Below are positions 36,239 to 45,977 of a stretch of DNA of 64,000 nucleotides, piece after piece (position 1 is the first letter of the stretch; every line of letters begins with the position of its first letter). The DNA comes from Paracoccaceae bacterium (lineage in GTDB: Bacteria > Pseudomonadota > Alphaproteobacteria > Rhodobacterales > Rhodobacteraceae), in the NCBI GenBank assembly GCA_017510335.1, contig JAFWNM010000041.1:62001-126000 (forward strand), in the 5' to 3' direction. Under the pieces are notes generated by a model. That model ran no database searches, was not told the DNA's origin, and saw nothing but the letters and a program-made list of their open reading frames with translations. The translations under genes and the position numbers were made by a program.

Positions 36239-37636
36239 TCAATTCGCATTCGGTATCCAGATACGGAATTCTGTTCCATCTGCATCCGAACGTGTCAGCT
36301 CCAGCCGTCCGCCATGGCCGTGGACCAGTTCCGCCGATATTGCCAGGCCCAGCCCGACGCCGCCTTTGCGCACCCCCCCCTGAAAGGCCTCGAACAGATG
36401 TTCGCGCGCGCGTGCGGGCAGGCCGGGGCCAGTGTCACCTATGCGGATGCACACGCCGTTCTGGCCACCTGACTTGCTGTCCTGGGCCGAAATCTCGATC
36501 ACGCCGGGTTGGCGTGTCGCTTCCAGTGCTTGCCGGGCATTGCGCACCAGATTATGCAAGACGCGAAACAACTGCTCCTCGTCTGCGCGCAGATGAAGGG
36601 TTGCGGGAATATCCGCCAGAAATGTGACCTGTGCCCCCTCGGTCAGGGCAAGGCGTTCGCTTTCGAACACATCCTCTACCAAGGGCGAAAGCTGCACACG
36701 CGACAGGCGCGGTGGGGGTTCTTCGGCCTTGCCGAAGGCCAGCGTGGCCTCGCACAGGTTGATGGCGCGCGACAAGGACCCCACCAGTTTGGGGGCGGCG
36801 CGCTTCACTCTTGGGTCGTCGCTGGCTTCCATGCGGTCGGCCAGCATGGATGCAGTGGTCAGCATATTGCGCAGGTCATGACTGATGCGTGCCACAGACC
36901 CGCCCAGTTGGGCCAGCCGGTCCTTTTGGCGTAACAGGCCCGTCAGGTCGGTCTGCATCTGGTACAGGGCTTCTTCTGCTTCGCGCAATTCACGGATATT
37001 CGACTGCGGCGCGATGATTCGCGTCTGGTCCTGCGGGGATTCGGCATAGACAGCCATCGACTGGATAACGCGCCGCATGGGGGTGACAACGAACAGGCGC
37101 ACGGACAAAAACAGCAAGATTGCCGTGAAAATGGAGATTGCCAGGGACAAAAGCAGGATGCGACGGCCATAATCCCACAACTCTGCATGCAGATCGGTGG
37201 TGTCCAGCGTGATTTCGATCAGCAACCCGCCGCGCTGCACAGGGTCGCCAATGACCCGGATGATGCGCGAGTCCCGCGCGCCCAGTTCTAGCAGGGCGTC
37301 CCGAATAAGGGCAAGCGCGCTGCCCATGCGCAAGTCATAGGTGGCAGCGACAGGGCCGGGCAGGGGGGAAGACAGAACCAGTTCGCGCACTTCGTCACGG
37401 CGCAGAACTACGTTGAAAACACCCGCATTTTCAAGAAGTTCCCCGGCCAGTTCCCCGGCAATGGACCCATCAGAGGCCAGCAGCGCCAAGGATGCGATTT
37501 GCGCACGTTCCAACCGCGCAATCAGGTATTCTTCACGGAAACGCGCAACGGAGGGGGCAAAAATCAGCACTTCTGCCAGCATGACGAAAATCACGGCAAG
37601 CAGCAGGAACCGACCCGACAGCGTGTTGACGAACAT
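36239..37636 (-). CDS. Membrane sensor histidine kinase
   Basis: 465 residues. Membrane helices near residues 8-28 and ~160-185 flank a periplasmic sensor of ~130 residues. A HAMP-like linker follows, then HisKA with the phosphorylated His in VARISHDLRNML, and HATPase motifs GDTGPGLPARAREH and KGGVGLGLAIS. GAGGGAG precedes the ATG. No response regulator gene is adjacent, so it is an orphan kinase by position. The signal is unknown. Confidence 0.92.
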   Translation of the reverse strand: MFVNTLSGRFLLLAVIFVMLAEVLIFAPSVARFREEYLIARLERAQIASLALLASDGSIAGELAGELLENAGVFNVVLRRDEVRELVLSSPLPGPVAATYDLRMGSALALIRDALLELGARDSRIIRVIGDPVQRGGLLIEITLDTTDLHAELWDYGRRILLLSLAISIFTAILLFLSVRLFVVTPMRRVIQSMAVYAESPQDQTRIIAPQSNIRELREAEEALYQMQTDLTGLLRQKDRLAQLGGSVARISHDLRNMLTTASMLADRMEASDDPRVKRAAPKLVGSLSRAINLCEATLAFGKAEEPPPRLSRVQLSPLVEDVFESERLALTEGAQVTFLADIPATLHLRADEEQLFRVLHNLVRNARQALEATRQPGVIEISAQDSKSGGQNGVCIRIGDTGPGLPARAREHLFEAFQGGVRKGGVGLGLAISAELVHGHGGRLELTRSDADGTEFRIWIPNAN

Positions 37637-37660
37637 GCTCCCTCATGCGCGCGGCGATTC

Positions 37661-39052
37661 TTAGGGCAGCCATCTCTGCACCATTCTGACGACGCGCTTT
37701 ACCATAGGGTTATCAAATAGCTTGGGCGAAAAATAGGCCCCTGCCGCACGTTTGCCGATTTCCGCCAATGTGGGATATGGCAGCACTGTTCCTGCTATCG
37801 CACTGAGTTTCAGGTTATTGGCCATGGCCAGCGCGAACGGGGTAATCAATTCGCCTGCCTGCGCGCCCGCCAGTGTAACGCCGACAGGGCGGCCACGGGC
37901 GACCATCAGCTTGATAAAGCCATCCGTGCGCCCGTCGGCCTGCGCGCGATCAAGCTGGTCATAGCCAATGCGTTGCACGCTAAGCTGTCCGCCATATTTC
38001 TGGCGGGCCTGCGCTTCGGTCAGGCCAATCTGGGCCAGTTCCGGGTCCGTGTAGGTCACGCGCGGAATATGATCCTGACGTGCCTTGACGGGCAGGGAAA
38101 ACAGCGTGGACCGGATGACAAGACCCGCATGATAGCCCGCCAGATGGGTGAATTGCCCCAGTCCTGCAATGTCCCCTATGGCATAGGCACGCCGGTTGGT
38201 GGTGCGCAGATCTGCCCCCACTTTTATACCGTTGCGATCATGGTCTATGCCAGCGGCATCAAGGTTCAGACGGTCCAGATTGGGCGCGCGACCCACGGCA
38301 ACCAGAAGATGCGTGCCTGCAAATATGGTCCCGCCCTTGACCTGAACTTCAATCGCGCCCGCGCGGCCGGAAACCTGTTCAACCTGCGCTTCTTCGATGA
38401 TTTCAATGCCTTCGCGGCGCAGTTGCCCGACGATAAGCGCGGCTGCGTCCGGGTCTTCGCGCCCCAGCGCCCTGGCGCCTTCGATCACGGTGACCCGTGC
38501 GCCAAGCCTGCGATGGGCCTGTGCCATTTCCAGCCCTATTGGCCCCGCGCCGATGATCAGCAGGTGGCCGGGGCAGTCCTGTTGGGTGAACAGGGTTTCG
38601 TTGGTCATGAACGGCACATTGTCCAGACCGGGGATCGGGGGCACCAGCGGGCTTGACCCGGTGGCAATGACGAAACGGCGCGCGCGGATGGTGGTGCCGG
38701 CAACCTCTATGCTATCGGGCGCGGTGAAGCGCGCGTATCCCTGTATCACCTGAACGCCCAGCCCTTCGAAGCGGTCAACGGAATCATGGGGTTCAATTGC
38801 GGCAATCGTTGCCTGCACATGCGCCATTGCATTGCGGAAATCCTGCGGTTCTGCCCCGCCGCGCGCCTTTGCGGCCTTGGCCTGTGCCAGCAGCGCCTTG
38901 GAAGGAACGCAGCCATAATTCAGGCAATCCCCCCCCATTTTGTGCCCTTCCACAAGAATGACGCGCGCGCCCATTTGCACGGCCCCCGACGCCACAGACA
39001 ACCCGCCCGAGCCGCCACCGATCACGCAGATATCTGTTTTCAATACGCTCAT
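37661..39052 (-). CDS. MerA/Lpd-like pyridine nucleotide-disulfide oxidoreductase
   Basis: 463 residues. FAD-binding GGGSGGLSVASGA and the redox-active pair C43/C48 in GGDCLNYGCVPSK define the class I flavoprotein family. NAD(P) site near GAGPIGLEMAQAHRRLG. The His of the usual C-terminal HPT catalytic dyad of lipoamide dehydrogenase and glutathione reductase is replaced (LPYPTLAE), as in mercuric-reductase relatives, and there is no N-terminal HMA domain or C-terminal vicinal cysteine pair for Hg(II). So it is neither a standard Lpd nor MerA. It overlaps the TVP38 gene by 4 bases; this pairing is widespread and suggests a membrane-linked redox role. Confidence 0.88.
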   Translation of the reverse strand: MSVLKTDICVIGGGSGGLSVASGAVQMGARVILVEGHKMGGDCLNYGCVPSKALLAQAKAAKARGGAEPQDFRNAMAHVQATIAAIEPHDSVDRFEGLGVQVIQGYARFTAPDSIEVAGTTIRARRFVIATGSSPLVPPIPGLDNVPFMTNETLFTQQDCPGHLLIIGAGPIGLEMAQAHRRLGARVTVIEGARALGREDPDAAALIVGQLRREGIEIIEEAQVEQVSGRAGAIEVQVKGGTIFAGTHLLVAVGRAPNLDRLNLDAAGIDHDRNGIKVGADLRTTNRRAYAIGDIAGLGQFTHLAGYHAGLVIRSTLFSLPVKARQDHIPRVTYTDPELAQIGLTEAQARQKYGGQLSVQRIGYDQLDRAQADGRTDGFIKLMVARGRPVGVTLAGAQAGELITPFALAMANNLKLSAIAGTVLPYPTLAEIGKRAAGAYFSPKLFDNPMVKRVVRMVQRWLP

Positions 39053-39783
39053 AGGGTGTTTTCCTTCTTGCGCAGGGCCTTCACCGCAACTGGAATTGTC
39101 GAAAGTGCCGCAAGCGCCAATAACGGGCCAAGGATATGGGGTTCGAATATAATGCCCAGATTCGGGGTTTCATTGCGCGCGAACACTTCCCCCAGACCGG
39201 CCCCGACCCAGGTGTAGACGACACCACCGGGAAGAATGCCCAATAGGGTGGTGGATGCGAAAACTGACAGCCGCACACCGATCAGCGCGGGTATGACATT
39301 CATCACGAAAAACGGCAAGACCGGCATAAGGCGCAGGGAAAACAGCACCGGCGCTTCGTTTTCGCGGATGGCGGCTGTCAGGCGCTTCATGCGCCCGTCA
39401 CTTGCATCAATCTTGGCCGCCATTGCACGCCCGAACCCTGCGCGCACAACAAGGAAGATCAGCACAGCCCCGATCGTGGCGGAAACCACATTGAACATCG
39501 CGCCCGGAAACACGCCGAACAGGAACCCGCCTGTCAATGTGGCGGCTGTCGCACCGGGAAGTGAAAAAGCGACGATAGCGATATAGGCCGCGATGAAAAT
39601 TGTAGCGGTAAGGGTATAATTCGCGTCTCGAAATCCCAGAAGTGCCGTGCGATTCTCGCGCAGCGCTTCGAAATTCAGATGGTCGCGCAGCAAGATTGCC
39701 CCGATGACGGCCACACATATAATCACAATAAGCGGCAGGCGCTGTCGCCAACCAGAGGGGGGCAAGGGGTCGGTGGTGCTCAC
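39049..39783 (-). CDS. TVP38/TMEM64 (DedA-related) membrane protein
   Basis: 244-245 residues from a GTG at 39783 with AAGGA 7 bases upstream; a longer GTG-initiated frame starts at 39846. Five to six membrane helices, with the family's FSLPGATAATLTGGFLFGV and LRLMPVLPFFVMNVIPALIG re-entrant-loop segments. The VTT/DedA superfamily includes lipid scramblases and polyprenyl-phosphate flippases. It is translationally coupled to the MerA-like flavoprotein, which begins 4 bases before its stop. Confidence 0.87.
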   Translation of the reverse strand: MSTTDPLPPSGWRQRLPLIVIICVAVIGAILLRDHLNFEALRENRTALLGFRDANYTLTATIFIAAYIAIVAFSLPGATAATLTGGFLFGVFPGAMFNVVSATIGAVLIFLVVRAGFGRAMAAKIDASDGRMKRLTAAIRENEAPVLFSLRLMPVLPFFVMNVIPALIGVRLSVFASTTLLGILPGGVVYTWVGAGLGEVFARNETPNLGIIFEPHILGPLLALAALSTIPVAVKALRKKENTL

Positions 39784-39951
39784 ATGGTGGTCCTTTTCAT
39801 GGTCTGTCCCTATCTTCGCACCAGATGGCGCAAATGTTTCCGGCACAGTAGCGTGTTCACGACAGCTTGATCCCCGGCGATGATATAGCCCTAAATGTTA
39901 CAGACAGCTTCGGTTTTTGCCAAATTTGCGGACAAACCCTGCGATTGCGAA

Positions 39952-39980
39952 TTGACTTGCGTGGACGGGGGCCGTATCTG
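39952..39980 (+). promoter_or_regulatory. Candidate promoter of the rpmH-rnpA-yidD operon
   Basis: TTGACT (39952-39957), 17-base spacer, TATCTG (39975-39980), about 70 bases upstream of the rpmH ATG. Confidence 0.45.
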
Positions 39981-40049
39981 GCGGGTCTGTAATTGGATGG
40001 GTGGCCGAATCCGCGGGGATTGCGGTTGCCGGAATGAAGGAACGGAGCG

Positions 40050-40184
40050 ATGAAACGCACCTATCAGCCCAGCAATCTGGTCCGCAAGCGCCGCCACGGT
40101 TTCCGTGCGCGCATGGCAACCAAAGCAGGCCGCAAGATTCTGAACGCACGCCGCCGTATTGGCCGCAAGAATCTGTCGGCCTAA
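40050..40184 (+). CDS. rpmH: 50S ribosomal protein L34
   Basis: 44 residues, normal L34 length, starting [20 protein letters not shown] and ending IGRKNLSA; very rich in Arg and Lys. GGAG lies 5 bases upstream of the ATG. It leads the conserved rpmH-rnpA-yidD-yidC neighbourhood, 37 bases before rnpA. Confidence 0.97.
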   Translation: MKRTYQPSNLVRKRRHGFRARMATKAGRKILNARRRIGRKNLSA

Positions 40185-40221
40185 GGTATTTGGCCCGAGA
40201 TTTCGGGCCAGAGAAGGGACC

Positions 40222-40638
40222 ATGATGGCACCGCCGAAAACAAATGTAGCCGGGCAAACCGCCTGTGCTGCATCTGTTCCGGCGGTATTGTCATTTGGAA
40301 AGCCCGAAATCCTGAAACGCCGTGCAGATTTCCTGCGCGTGGCGAAGGGTCGGCGGTTGCCATGCCCGGCATTTCTGGTTCAGGCCCATGCGCGCGACGA
40401 TGACAGCCCGTTTCGCGTGGGGTTCACCTGTTCCAAGAAGGTGGGCAACGCAGTGATGCGCAACCGCGCAAAGCGCCGCTTGCGGGAAATCGCGCGTCTT
40501 GTGATGGCGCAACACGCGCGTTCCGGCTGGGATTATGTGCTGGTCGGTCGGCCGGATGCGACGGTCAGTCGCAATTTCGATGCGATGTCGGCCGATCTGG
40601 TGCGCGCCCTGCAAAAGCTGCATGGTGCGGGGCAATGA
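40222..40638 (+). CDS. rnpA: Ribonuclease P protein component
   Basis: 138 residues from the ATG at 40222, with AAGGGA close upstream; an adjacent second ATG at 40225 is possible. The RNA-binding signature is [13 protein letters not shown], preceded by [15 protein letters not shown]. It assists the RNase P RNA in maturing tRNA 5' ends. It follows rpmH and overlaps yidD by 4 bases. Confidence 0.95.
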   Translation: MMAPPKTNVAGQTACAASVPAVLSFGKPEILKRRADFLRVAKGRRLPCPAFLVQAHARDDDSPFRVGFTCSKKVGNAVMRNRAKRRLREIARLVMAQHARSGWDYVLVGRPDATVSRNFDAMSADLVRALQKLHGAGQ

Positions 40639-40889
40639 CCCCGCTGGCGTGGGTTTTTTCGCTGCCGGTGCGGTTTTACCGCGTGGTGTTCAGCCCATGG
40701 GTCGGGCATGGTTGCCGGTTTCAGCCGACATGCTCCGCTTATGCGATGGATGCGCTGGAACGCCATGGCGCACTGAAGGGGGCATGGCTGGCGCTGCACC
40801 GGATCGGGCGGTGCCACCCATGGGGCGGGGCAGGGTATGACCCTGTGCCGGGGGTGGATGCCGATCATGATGCACAACAGCGCCGCTGA
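40635..40889 (+). CDS. yidD: Membrane protein insertion efficiency factor YidD
   Basis: 84 residues. The family core is [20 protein letters not shown] followed by [16 protein letters not shown] and [15 protein letters not shown]. It is a small amphipathic protein that aids YidC-dependent insertion. The start overlaps rnpA by 4 bases. Confidence 0.95.
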   Translation: MTPLAWVFSLPVRFYRVVFSPWVGHGCRFQPTCSAYAMDALERHGALKGAWLALHRIGRCHPWGGAGYDPVPGVDADHDAQQRR

Positions 40890-40945
40890 CTTTGCAGTGC
40901 CTTGCGTTTTATGGCATAGCCGCAGCACCAAGGATGGAATGCCAA

Positions 40946-41815
40946 ATGCTTGATGAAACCGCCGATCTGCCGCTGATATTGCAAGGCGCCCCCGACACCA
41001 CAGAATTTCGCAAGCTGCGCAAGCGCATCATCCGCGAAGCCCGCGCGGTGATTGACCAGTATGGCATGGTTGAACCCGGTGCGCGCTGGCTGGTGTGCCT
41101 GTCAGGGGGCAAGGACAGCTATACTTTGCTTGCGGCGTTGGTCGAATTGAAATGGCGCGGGCTGTTGCCTGTGGACCTGCTGGCCTGCAATCTGGATCAG
41201 GGCCAACCCAATTTTCCCGCGACAGTGCTGCCCGACTTCCTGACGCGCATGCAAATCCCGCACCGGATTGAGTATCAGGACACCTATTCCATTGTTGTGG
41301 ACAAGGTGCCGCAGGGGCGCACCTATTGCGCGCTGTGTTCGCGTTTGCGGCGGGGCAACCTGTATCGCATTGCCCGCGAAGAAGGATGCAGCGCGGTTGT
41401 GCTGGGCCATCACCGCGATGATCTGCTGGAAACATTCTTCATGAACCTGTTTCATGGCGGGCGCCTTGCGACCATGCCCCCGAAATTGCTGAACGAGGAC
41501 GGGGATCTGTTCGTTTACCGCCCCCTTGCCTTCGTCGCCGAAGCGGATTGTGACCGTTTTGCGCGCGCGATGACCTATCCCATCATTCCGTGCGATCTGT
41601 GCGGTTCACAAGAAGGGTTGCAGCGTATGCAGGTCAAGGCGTTGCTTGACGACTGGGAACGCCGCAGTCCGGGTCGGCGCAATGTGATGTTCCGCGCCTT
41701 GATGAATATTCGCCCGTCGCATATGCCTGACCCGCAGCTATTCGACTTTCTGGCCCTTGCGCGGGGGGATAAACCGCTGTTGAACCCGAATACGCCCCCT
41801 GATCTGACCTTGTGA
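40946..41815 (+). CDS. ttcA: tRNA 2-thiocytidine synthetase TtcA
   Basis: 289 residues from the ATG at 40946 (GGA 7 bases upstream); in-frame ATGs at 40934 and 40892 are less well placed. ATP-pyrophosphatase PP-loop is [10 protein letters not shown]. Iron-sulfur cysteines: the CxxC in [15 protein letters not shown] and the later pair in [14 protein letters not shown]. It adds sulfur to cytidine 32 of certain tRNAs. It lies between yidD and yidC, a common alphaproteobacterial position. Confidence 0.93.
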   Translation: MLDETADLPLILQGAPDTTEFRKLRKRIIREARAVIDQYGMVEPGARWLVCLSGGKDSYTLLAALVELKWRGLLPVDLLACNLDQGQPNFPATVLPDFLTRMQIPHRIEYQDTYSIVVDKVPQGRTYCALCSRLRRGNLYRIAREEGCSAVVLGHHRDDLLETFFMNLFHGGRLATMPPKLLNEDGDLFVYRPLAFVAEADCDRFARAMTYPIIPCDLCGSQEGLQRMQVKALLDDWERRSPGRRNVMFRALMNIRPSHMPDPQLFDFLALARGDKPLLNPNTPPDLTL

Positions 41816-41904
41816 TCGGTTGAAAAGGGGAAAACCGCTTGACCTTTGCCCGGTGCTTCTGTTGAACCGGCGCGACCCTTGATGTGACAGGAAACGGCCT
41901 TTTC

Positions 41905-43674
41905 ATGGACGAACAGAACCGCAATCTGCTTCTGGCCTTTGCTCTCAGCCTGTTTGTGCTGGTTGTCTGGATGTGGATGTTCCCGCCCCCCGAACCCGCC
42001 CCGCAAGATGCTGCTGAAGTGGCTGAACTGCCGCTTGCAGACGGTGCGCAAGCCCCCGCCATGGTCGAGGGCTTGGACAGTGACGGCTTGCCGGAACTGC
42101 CGCGCATCGACATCGACACCCCGCGACTGGTCGGCACGATCAACCTGCGCGGTGGCCGCATCGACGATCTGGCGCTGCGTGATTACCGCGAAACCGTCGC
42201 GGATGATTCCGACATCGTGCATTTGCTGACCCCGGAAGGCCAGCGTGAAGCGTTTTACGCGCTGCATGGCTGGCGGCCGGGCCGGGACATGGACTGGGAC
42301 GACGTGCCAGGTGCCAGCACCCCTTGGGAATTGGTCGAAGGCACGCGCCTGACGCCGGGTTCCCATGTGACGCTGGCCTGGGACAACGATCAGGGTGTGC
42401 GCTTCACACAGCGGTATGATGTGGACGAAAACTTCATGTTCACCATCACGCAAGGGGTGGAAAACACCGGCGATGCCACCGCCCGCGTGGCCCCTTATGG
42501 CCTGTTGTCGCGTCATGGCGAACCATCCGACCTGGAAAACTTCTTCATCAGCCATGAAGGGTTCATCGAAGTTGCCGACGGCAAGCTGAATGAAGACAAA
42601 TACAAGGCCATCCGCGACATGCGTGTGCATGAACGCGAAAACACCAATGCCCGCGTGACCGAAGTTGCCGGAAACGGCTGGCTGGGCATTAGCGACAAAT
42701 ACTGGATGGCAATGCTTGTGCCCCAGCCCGGGCAGGCATTTTCTGCGGTGTCGCGGTATATTCCGTCACGCGATGTGTATCAGACCCGCGCTGACCTGCC
42801 GACGCTTGTTGTCGGGCCGGGCGAAAGCGATCAGGTGCAGACAATGCTGTTTGCCGGGGCGAAGGAATGGACCACAATCCGCACCTATGAACGCGAGATG
42901 GGGATCGAGCGGTTCATAGACGCCATCGACTGGGGCTGGTTCTTCTTTCTGACCAAACCTATCTTTGCAACGCTGTATTTCATCAACGGAATCATCGGCA
43001 ATATGGGGTGGTCCATCATCACCCTGACGCTGCTGATCAAGGCGGTGTTGCTGCCGCTGGCGTGGAAATCCTATGTCAGCATGGCCAAGATGAAGGAACT
43101 TCAGCCCGAAATGATGGCGCTGAAGGAACGTGCGGGGGACGACCGCCAGATGATGCAGCAAGAAATGATGAAGCTGTATAAGGAAAAGAAGGTGAACCCC
43201 GCTGCGGGCTGCCTGCCGATCCTGTTGCAGATTCCGATCTTCTTCTCGCTGTATAAGGTTATTTTCGTCACGATCGATCTGCGTCATGCGGAATGGTTCG
43301 GGGTGTTCAACGACCTGTCGGCCCCTGACCCCACATCCATCATGAACCTGTTTGGGTTGTTGCCATGGGCAGCGCCGCATCCCGAAAGCATTCTGGCGAT
43401 GGTGTTCATTGGTATTCTGCCCATCTTGCTGGGTGTGTCGATGTGGCTGCAGATGAAGCTGAACCCGACCCCCACAGAACCCATCCAGCAAGCTGTCATG
43501 ATGTGGATGCCGTGGATCTTCATGTTCATGCTGGGGTGGTTCGCGTCGGGTCTGGTGCTATACTGGATTGCCAACAACGTGATTACCTTCACGCAGCAAT
43601 ATCTGATCATGTCGATGAACGGCAGCAGGCCGGATATATTGGGCAATATCTTCACCAAGAAGAAGAAAACCTAA
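41905..43674 (+). CDS. yidC: Membrane protein insertase YidC
   Basis: 589 residues from the ATG at 41905, with AGGAAA 10 bases upstream; the upstream in-frame ATG at 41884 is poorly supported. N-terminal membrane helix (NLLLAFALSLFVLVVWMWM), a long periplasmic P1 domain, then the conserved 60-kDa core with helices from ~350 to the end, including GWSIITLTLLIKAVLLPL and PAAGCLPILLQIPIFFSLY. C-terminal lysine tail (TKKKKT). It inserts and folds inner-membrane proteins with or without SecYEG. Confidence 0.97.
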   Translation: MDEQNRNLLLAFALSLFVLVVWMWMFPPPEPAPQDAAEVAELPLADGAQAPAMVEGLDSDGLPELPRIDIDTPRLVGTINLRGGRIDDLALRDYRETVADDSDIVHLLTPEGQREAFYALHGWRPGRDMDWDDVPGASTPWELVEGTRLTPGSHVTLAWDNDQGVRFTQRYDVDENFMFTITQGVENTGDATARVAPYGLLSRHGEPSDLENFFISHEGFIEVADGKLNEDKYKAIRDMRVHERENTNARVTEVAGNGWLGISDKYWMAMLVPQPGQAFSAVSRYIPSRDVYQTRADLPTLVVGPGESDQVQTMLFAGAKEWTTIRTYEREMGIERFIDAIDWGWFFFLTKPIFATLYFINGIIGNMGWSIITLTLLIKAVLLPLAWKSYVSMAKMKELQPEMMALKERAGDDRQMMQQEMMKLYKEKKVNPAAGCLPILLQIPIFFSLYKVIFVTIDLRHAEWFGVFNDLSAPDPTSIMNLFGLLPWAAPHPESILAMVFIGILPILLGVSMWLQMKLNPTPTEPIQQAVMMWMPWIFMFMLGWFASGLVLYWIANNVITFTQQYLIMSMNGSRPDILGNIFTKKKKT

Positions 43675-43678
43675 GGTC

Positions 43679-44428
43679 ATGGGGTGGCGGCTGGCGCATA
43701 TCTTCCGCCATCCCATCAAGGCGCATGGCCGGCAATCGCTGGACCATGTTGCCTTGAGCGAAGGGCGCTGTCTGCCGTTTGACCGGCATTGGGCCGTTGC
43801 CCATGAAGCGGCGCGTTTGCGTGACGGGTGGAACCCTTGCATGAATTTCACGCGCGGGGCCAAAACCCCGACGCTGCAGGCCATTTCCGCACAGTTTGAT
43901 GACGCTGCAGGACAGCTTACCTTGACCCATCCTGCCCGCGATGCGCTGGCTTTCGACCCCGACACAGCCCAAGGGCAGGCGGACTTCCTGAACTGGGTTG
44001 CGCCCCTTATGGCCGGTGGGCGCGCACAGCCAGTGCGGCTGGTTACGGCAGGGCGCGGCATGACAGATACGGATTTTGAGTCTGTGTCGATTCTGAACCT
44101 TGCGTCAAACCGTGTGCTGGGCGCGCGTCTGGGGTGCGATCTGGGCCTGGACCGCTGGCGCGGCAACCTGTGGCTGGACGGGTTGGCCCCATGGGAAGAA
44201 TTTGATCTGCTGGACCGTGAACTGGCCATTGGGGACGCGCGGCTGAAGGTTGTCGAACGTATTACCCGCTGTCGCGCCACAATGGTGGATTGCGCGACTG
44301 GCCGGATTGATGTTGACACGCTTGCGGAACTGGATGCTGGATATGGCCACACGGATTTTGGCGTTTATGCCATTGTCACGCGCGGGGGCATCATCCGCAC
44401 CGGCGACAGACTGGAGCTTTGCGCATGA
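43679..44428 (+). CDS. MOSC-domain protein
   Basis: 249 residues. N-terminal beta-barrel-like region (LAHIFRHPIKAHGRQSLDHV) and C-terminal MOSC domain with the conserved cysteine in ERITRCRATMVDCATG. MOSC proteins are linked to molybdenum cofactor sulfuration or to mARC-type N-reductases. It is 4 bases after yidC and overlaps engB by 4 bases, so it sits in a housekeeping operon; the cell has at least two molybdoenzyme sets in this window. Confidence 0.88.
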   Translation: MGWRLAHIFRHPIKAHGRQSLDHVALSEGRCLPFDRHWAVAHEAARLRDGWNPCMNFTRGAKTPTLQAISAQFDDAAGQLTLTHPARDALAFDPDTAQGQADFLNWVAPLMAGGRAQPVRLVTAGRGMTDTDFESVSILNLASNRVLGARLGCDLGLDRWRGNLWLDGLAPWEEFDLLDRELAIGDARLKVVERITRCRATMVDCATGRIDVDTLAELDAGYGHTDFGVYAIVTRGGIIRTGDRLELCA

Positions 44429-45081
44429 CGACACAACTGCCCTTTCCCATTTCGGATGACCCCTCTGCCGAGGCCGCGGAAAACGGCCGCAAGCTGCTGA
44501 CAGGGCAGGTGGAATTCCTGAAAGGCGTCGTTGCCATGGACGGCTTGCCACCCGCTGACAGGCTGGAAGTGTGCTTTGCGGGGCGGTCGAATGTCGGCAA
44601 ATCCAGCCTGATCAACGCGCTGACCGGGCGCAAGGCTATCGCGCGCACATCCAACACACCGGGCCGCACGCAGGAAATCAACTATTTTACTGTGGCCGAC
44701 AGCCATTATCTGGTGGATCTGCCCGGCTATGGCTTTGCCAAGGCTCCGTTGCCTGTTGTGGAACGCTGGCAGCGCCTGCTGAAAGCCTATCTGTCCGGGC
44801 GGGCGACATTGCGCCGCGCGTTTTTGCTGGTCGATATGCGCCATGGCGTAAAGCCGGTGGATGCGGAAATCATGAAACTGCTGAACAGTTCTGCCGTCAC
44901 CTTTCAGGTGGTCTTGACCAAGGCCGACAAGCTAAGCAAGGCCGCGCAGGACCAGACGCTGGAACAGGTGCGTGCCGCCCTTGCCAAGCACCCCGCCGCC
45001 TATCCCGAAATCGTCGTCACCTCGTCCGAGACAGGGGACGGCATACCCACATTGCGCGCGATCATCGCGGGACTGACCTAA
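44425..45081 (+). CDS. engB: Ribosome biogenesis GTP-binding protein EngB/YsxC
   Basis: 218 residues from the ATG at 44425, overlapping the MOSC stop (ATGA), with GGAG about 10 bases upstream. GTPase motifs: G1 [10 protein letters not shown]2/G3 [12 protein letters not shown] and DLPGYG, G4 TKAD. An essential GTPase for 50S assembly. It precedes argB by 2 bases. Confidence 0.95.
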   Translation: MTTQLPFPISDDPSAEAAENGRKLLTGQVEFLKGVVAMDGLPPADRLEVCFAGRSNVGKSSLINALTGRKAIARTSNTPGRTQEINYFTVADSHYLVDLPGYGFAKAPLPVVERWQRLLKAYLSGRATLRRAFLLVDMRHGVKPVDAEIMKLLNSSAVTFQVVLTKADKLSKAAQDQTLEQVRAALAKHPAAYPEIVVTSSETGDGIPTLRAIIAGLT

Positions 45082-45083
45082 AC

Positions 45084-45974
45084 ATGAAGAAGCAACGCCC
45101 CATGACACAGGATTGGTTTGCCACTGCCCGGACCCTGTCCGAGGCTTTACCCTATTTGCAGCGCTATTCCGGCGCGATTGTCGTTATCAAGTTTGGTGGC
45201 CACGCCATGGGCGACGCCGAGGAAATGGCCTCCTTCGCGCGCGATGTGGTGTTAATGCGTCAGGTGGGCGTGAACCCGGTCATCGTGCATGGCGGTGGTC
45301 CGATGATAAACGAAATGCTGCAGAAGCTGGACATCCAGTCCGAATTCGTGCGCGGCAAGCGCGTGACTGATGCGGCCACCATGAATGTGGTGGAAATGGT
45401 GCTGTCGGGGTCAGTGAACAAGCGCATCGTTCAGGCCATCCAGCTGGAAGGGGGCAAGGCGGTTGGCCTGTCGGGCAAGGATGGCGGCATGGTCACCTGT
45501 GAACCCGATGACCCCGAACTGGGTCTGGTGGGGCGGCCGGCGGCTATTAACACGGACCTTCTGCACCATCTGTTCACTGGCGGGTTCATTCCTGTCATTG
45601 CGCCGCTGGGCATGGGGTTGCAGGGCGAAACTTACAATATCAATGGGGACACGGCGGCCGGGGCCATTGCTGCCGCGCTGAAGGCTGACCGCCTGCTGTT
45701 GCTGACCGATGTATCGGGCGTAAAAAATGAAAACGGCGACGTGGTCACACAGCTTAGCCCGGCCCATGTCCGTGACCTGACAGAAAAGGGCGTGATTGCG
45801 GGGGGTATGATTCCCAAAACGCAGACTGCCCTTGATGCCATAGATGGCGGCGTGCGCGCAGTGGTTATTCTGGACGGGCGCGCGCCCAATGCCTGCTTGC
45901 TGGAATTGTTCACCGATCATGGTGCAGGCAGTATTATCCGTGACAATGTGCCCCTTGCAAGGCAGCAGGGCTAG
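45084..45974 (+). CDS. argB: Acetylglutamate kinase
   Basis: 296 residues from the ATG at 45084; the open frame continues upstream through engB but is not coding there. Amino-acid-kinase fold with [23 protein letters not shown], and [15 protein letters not shown] near the C-terminus. Second step of arginine synthesis: phosphorylation of N-acetylglutamate. An N-terminal helix ([11 protein letters not shown]) indicates the arginine-inhibited hexameric type. Confidence 0.95.
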   Translation: MKKQRPMTQDWFATARTLSEALPYLQRYSGAIVVIKFGGHAMGDAEEMASFARDVVLMRQVGVNPVIVHGGGPMINEMLQKLDIQSEFVRGKRVTDAATMNVVEMVLSGSVNKRIVQAIQLEGGKAVGLSGKDGGMVTCEPDDPELGLVGRPAAINTDLLHHLFTGGFIPVIAPLGMGLQGETYNINGDTAAGAIAAALKADRLLLLTDVSGVKNENGDVVTQLSPAHVRDLTEKGVIAGGMIPKTQTALDAIDGGVRAVVILDGRAPNACLLELFTDHGAGSIIRDNVPLARQQG

Positions 45975-45977
45975 GCG

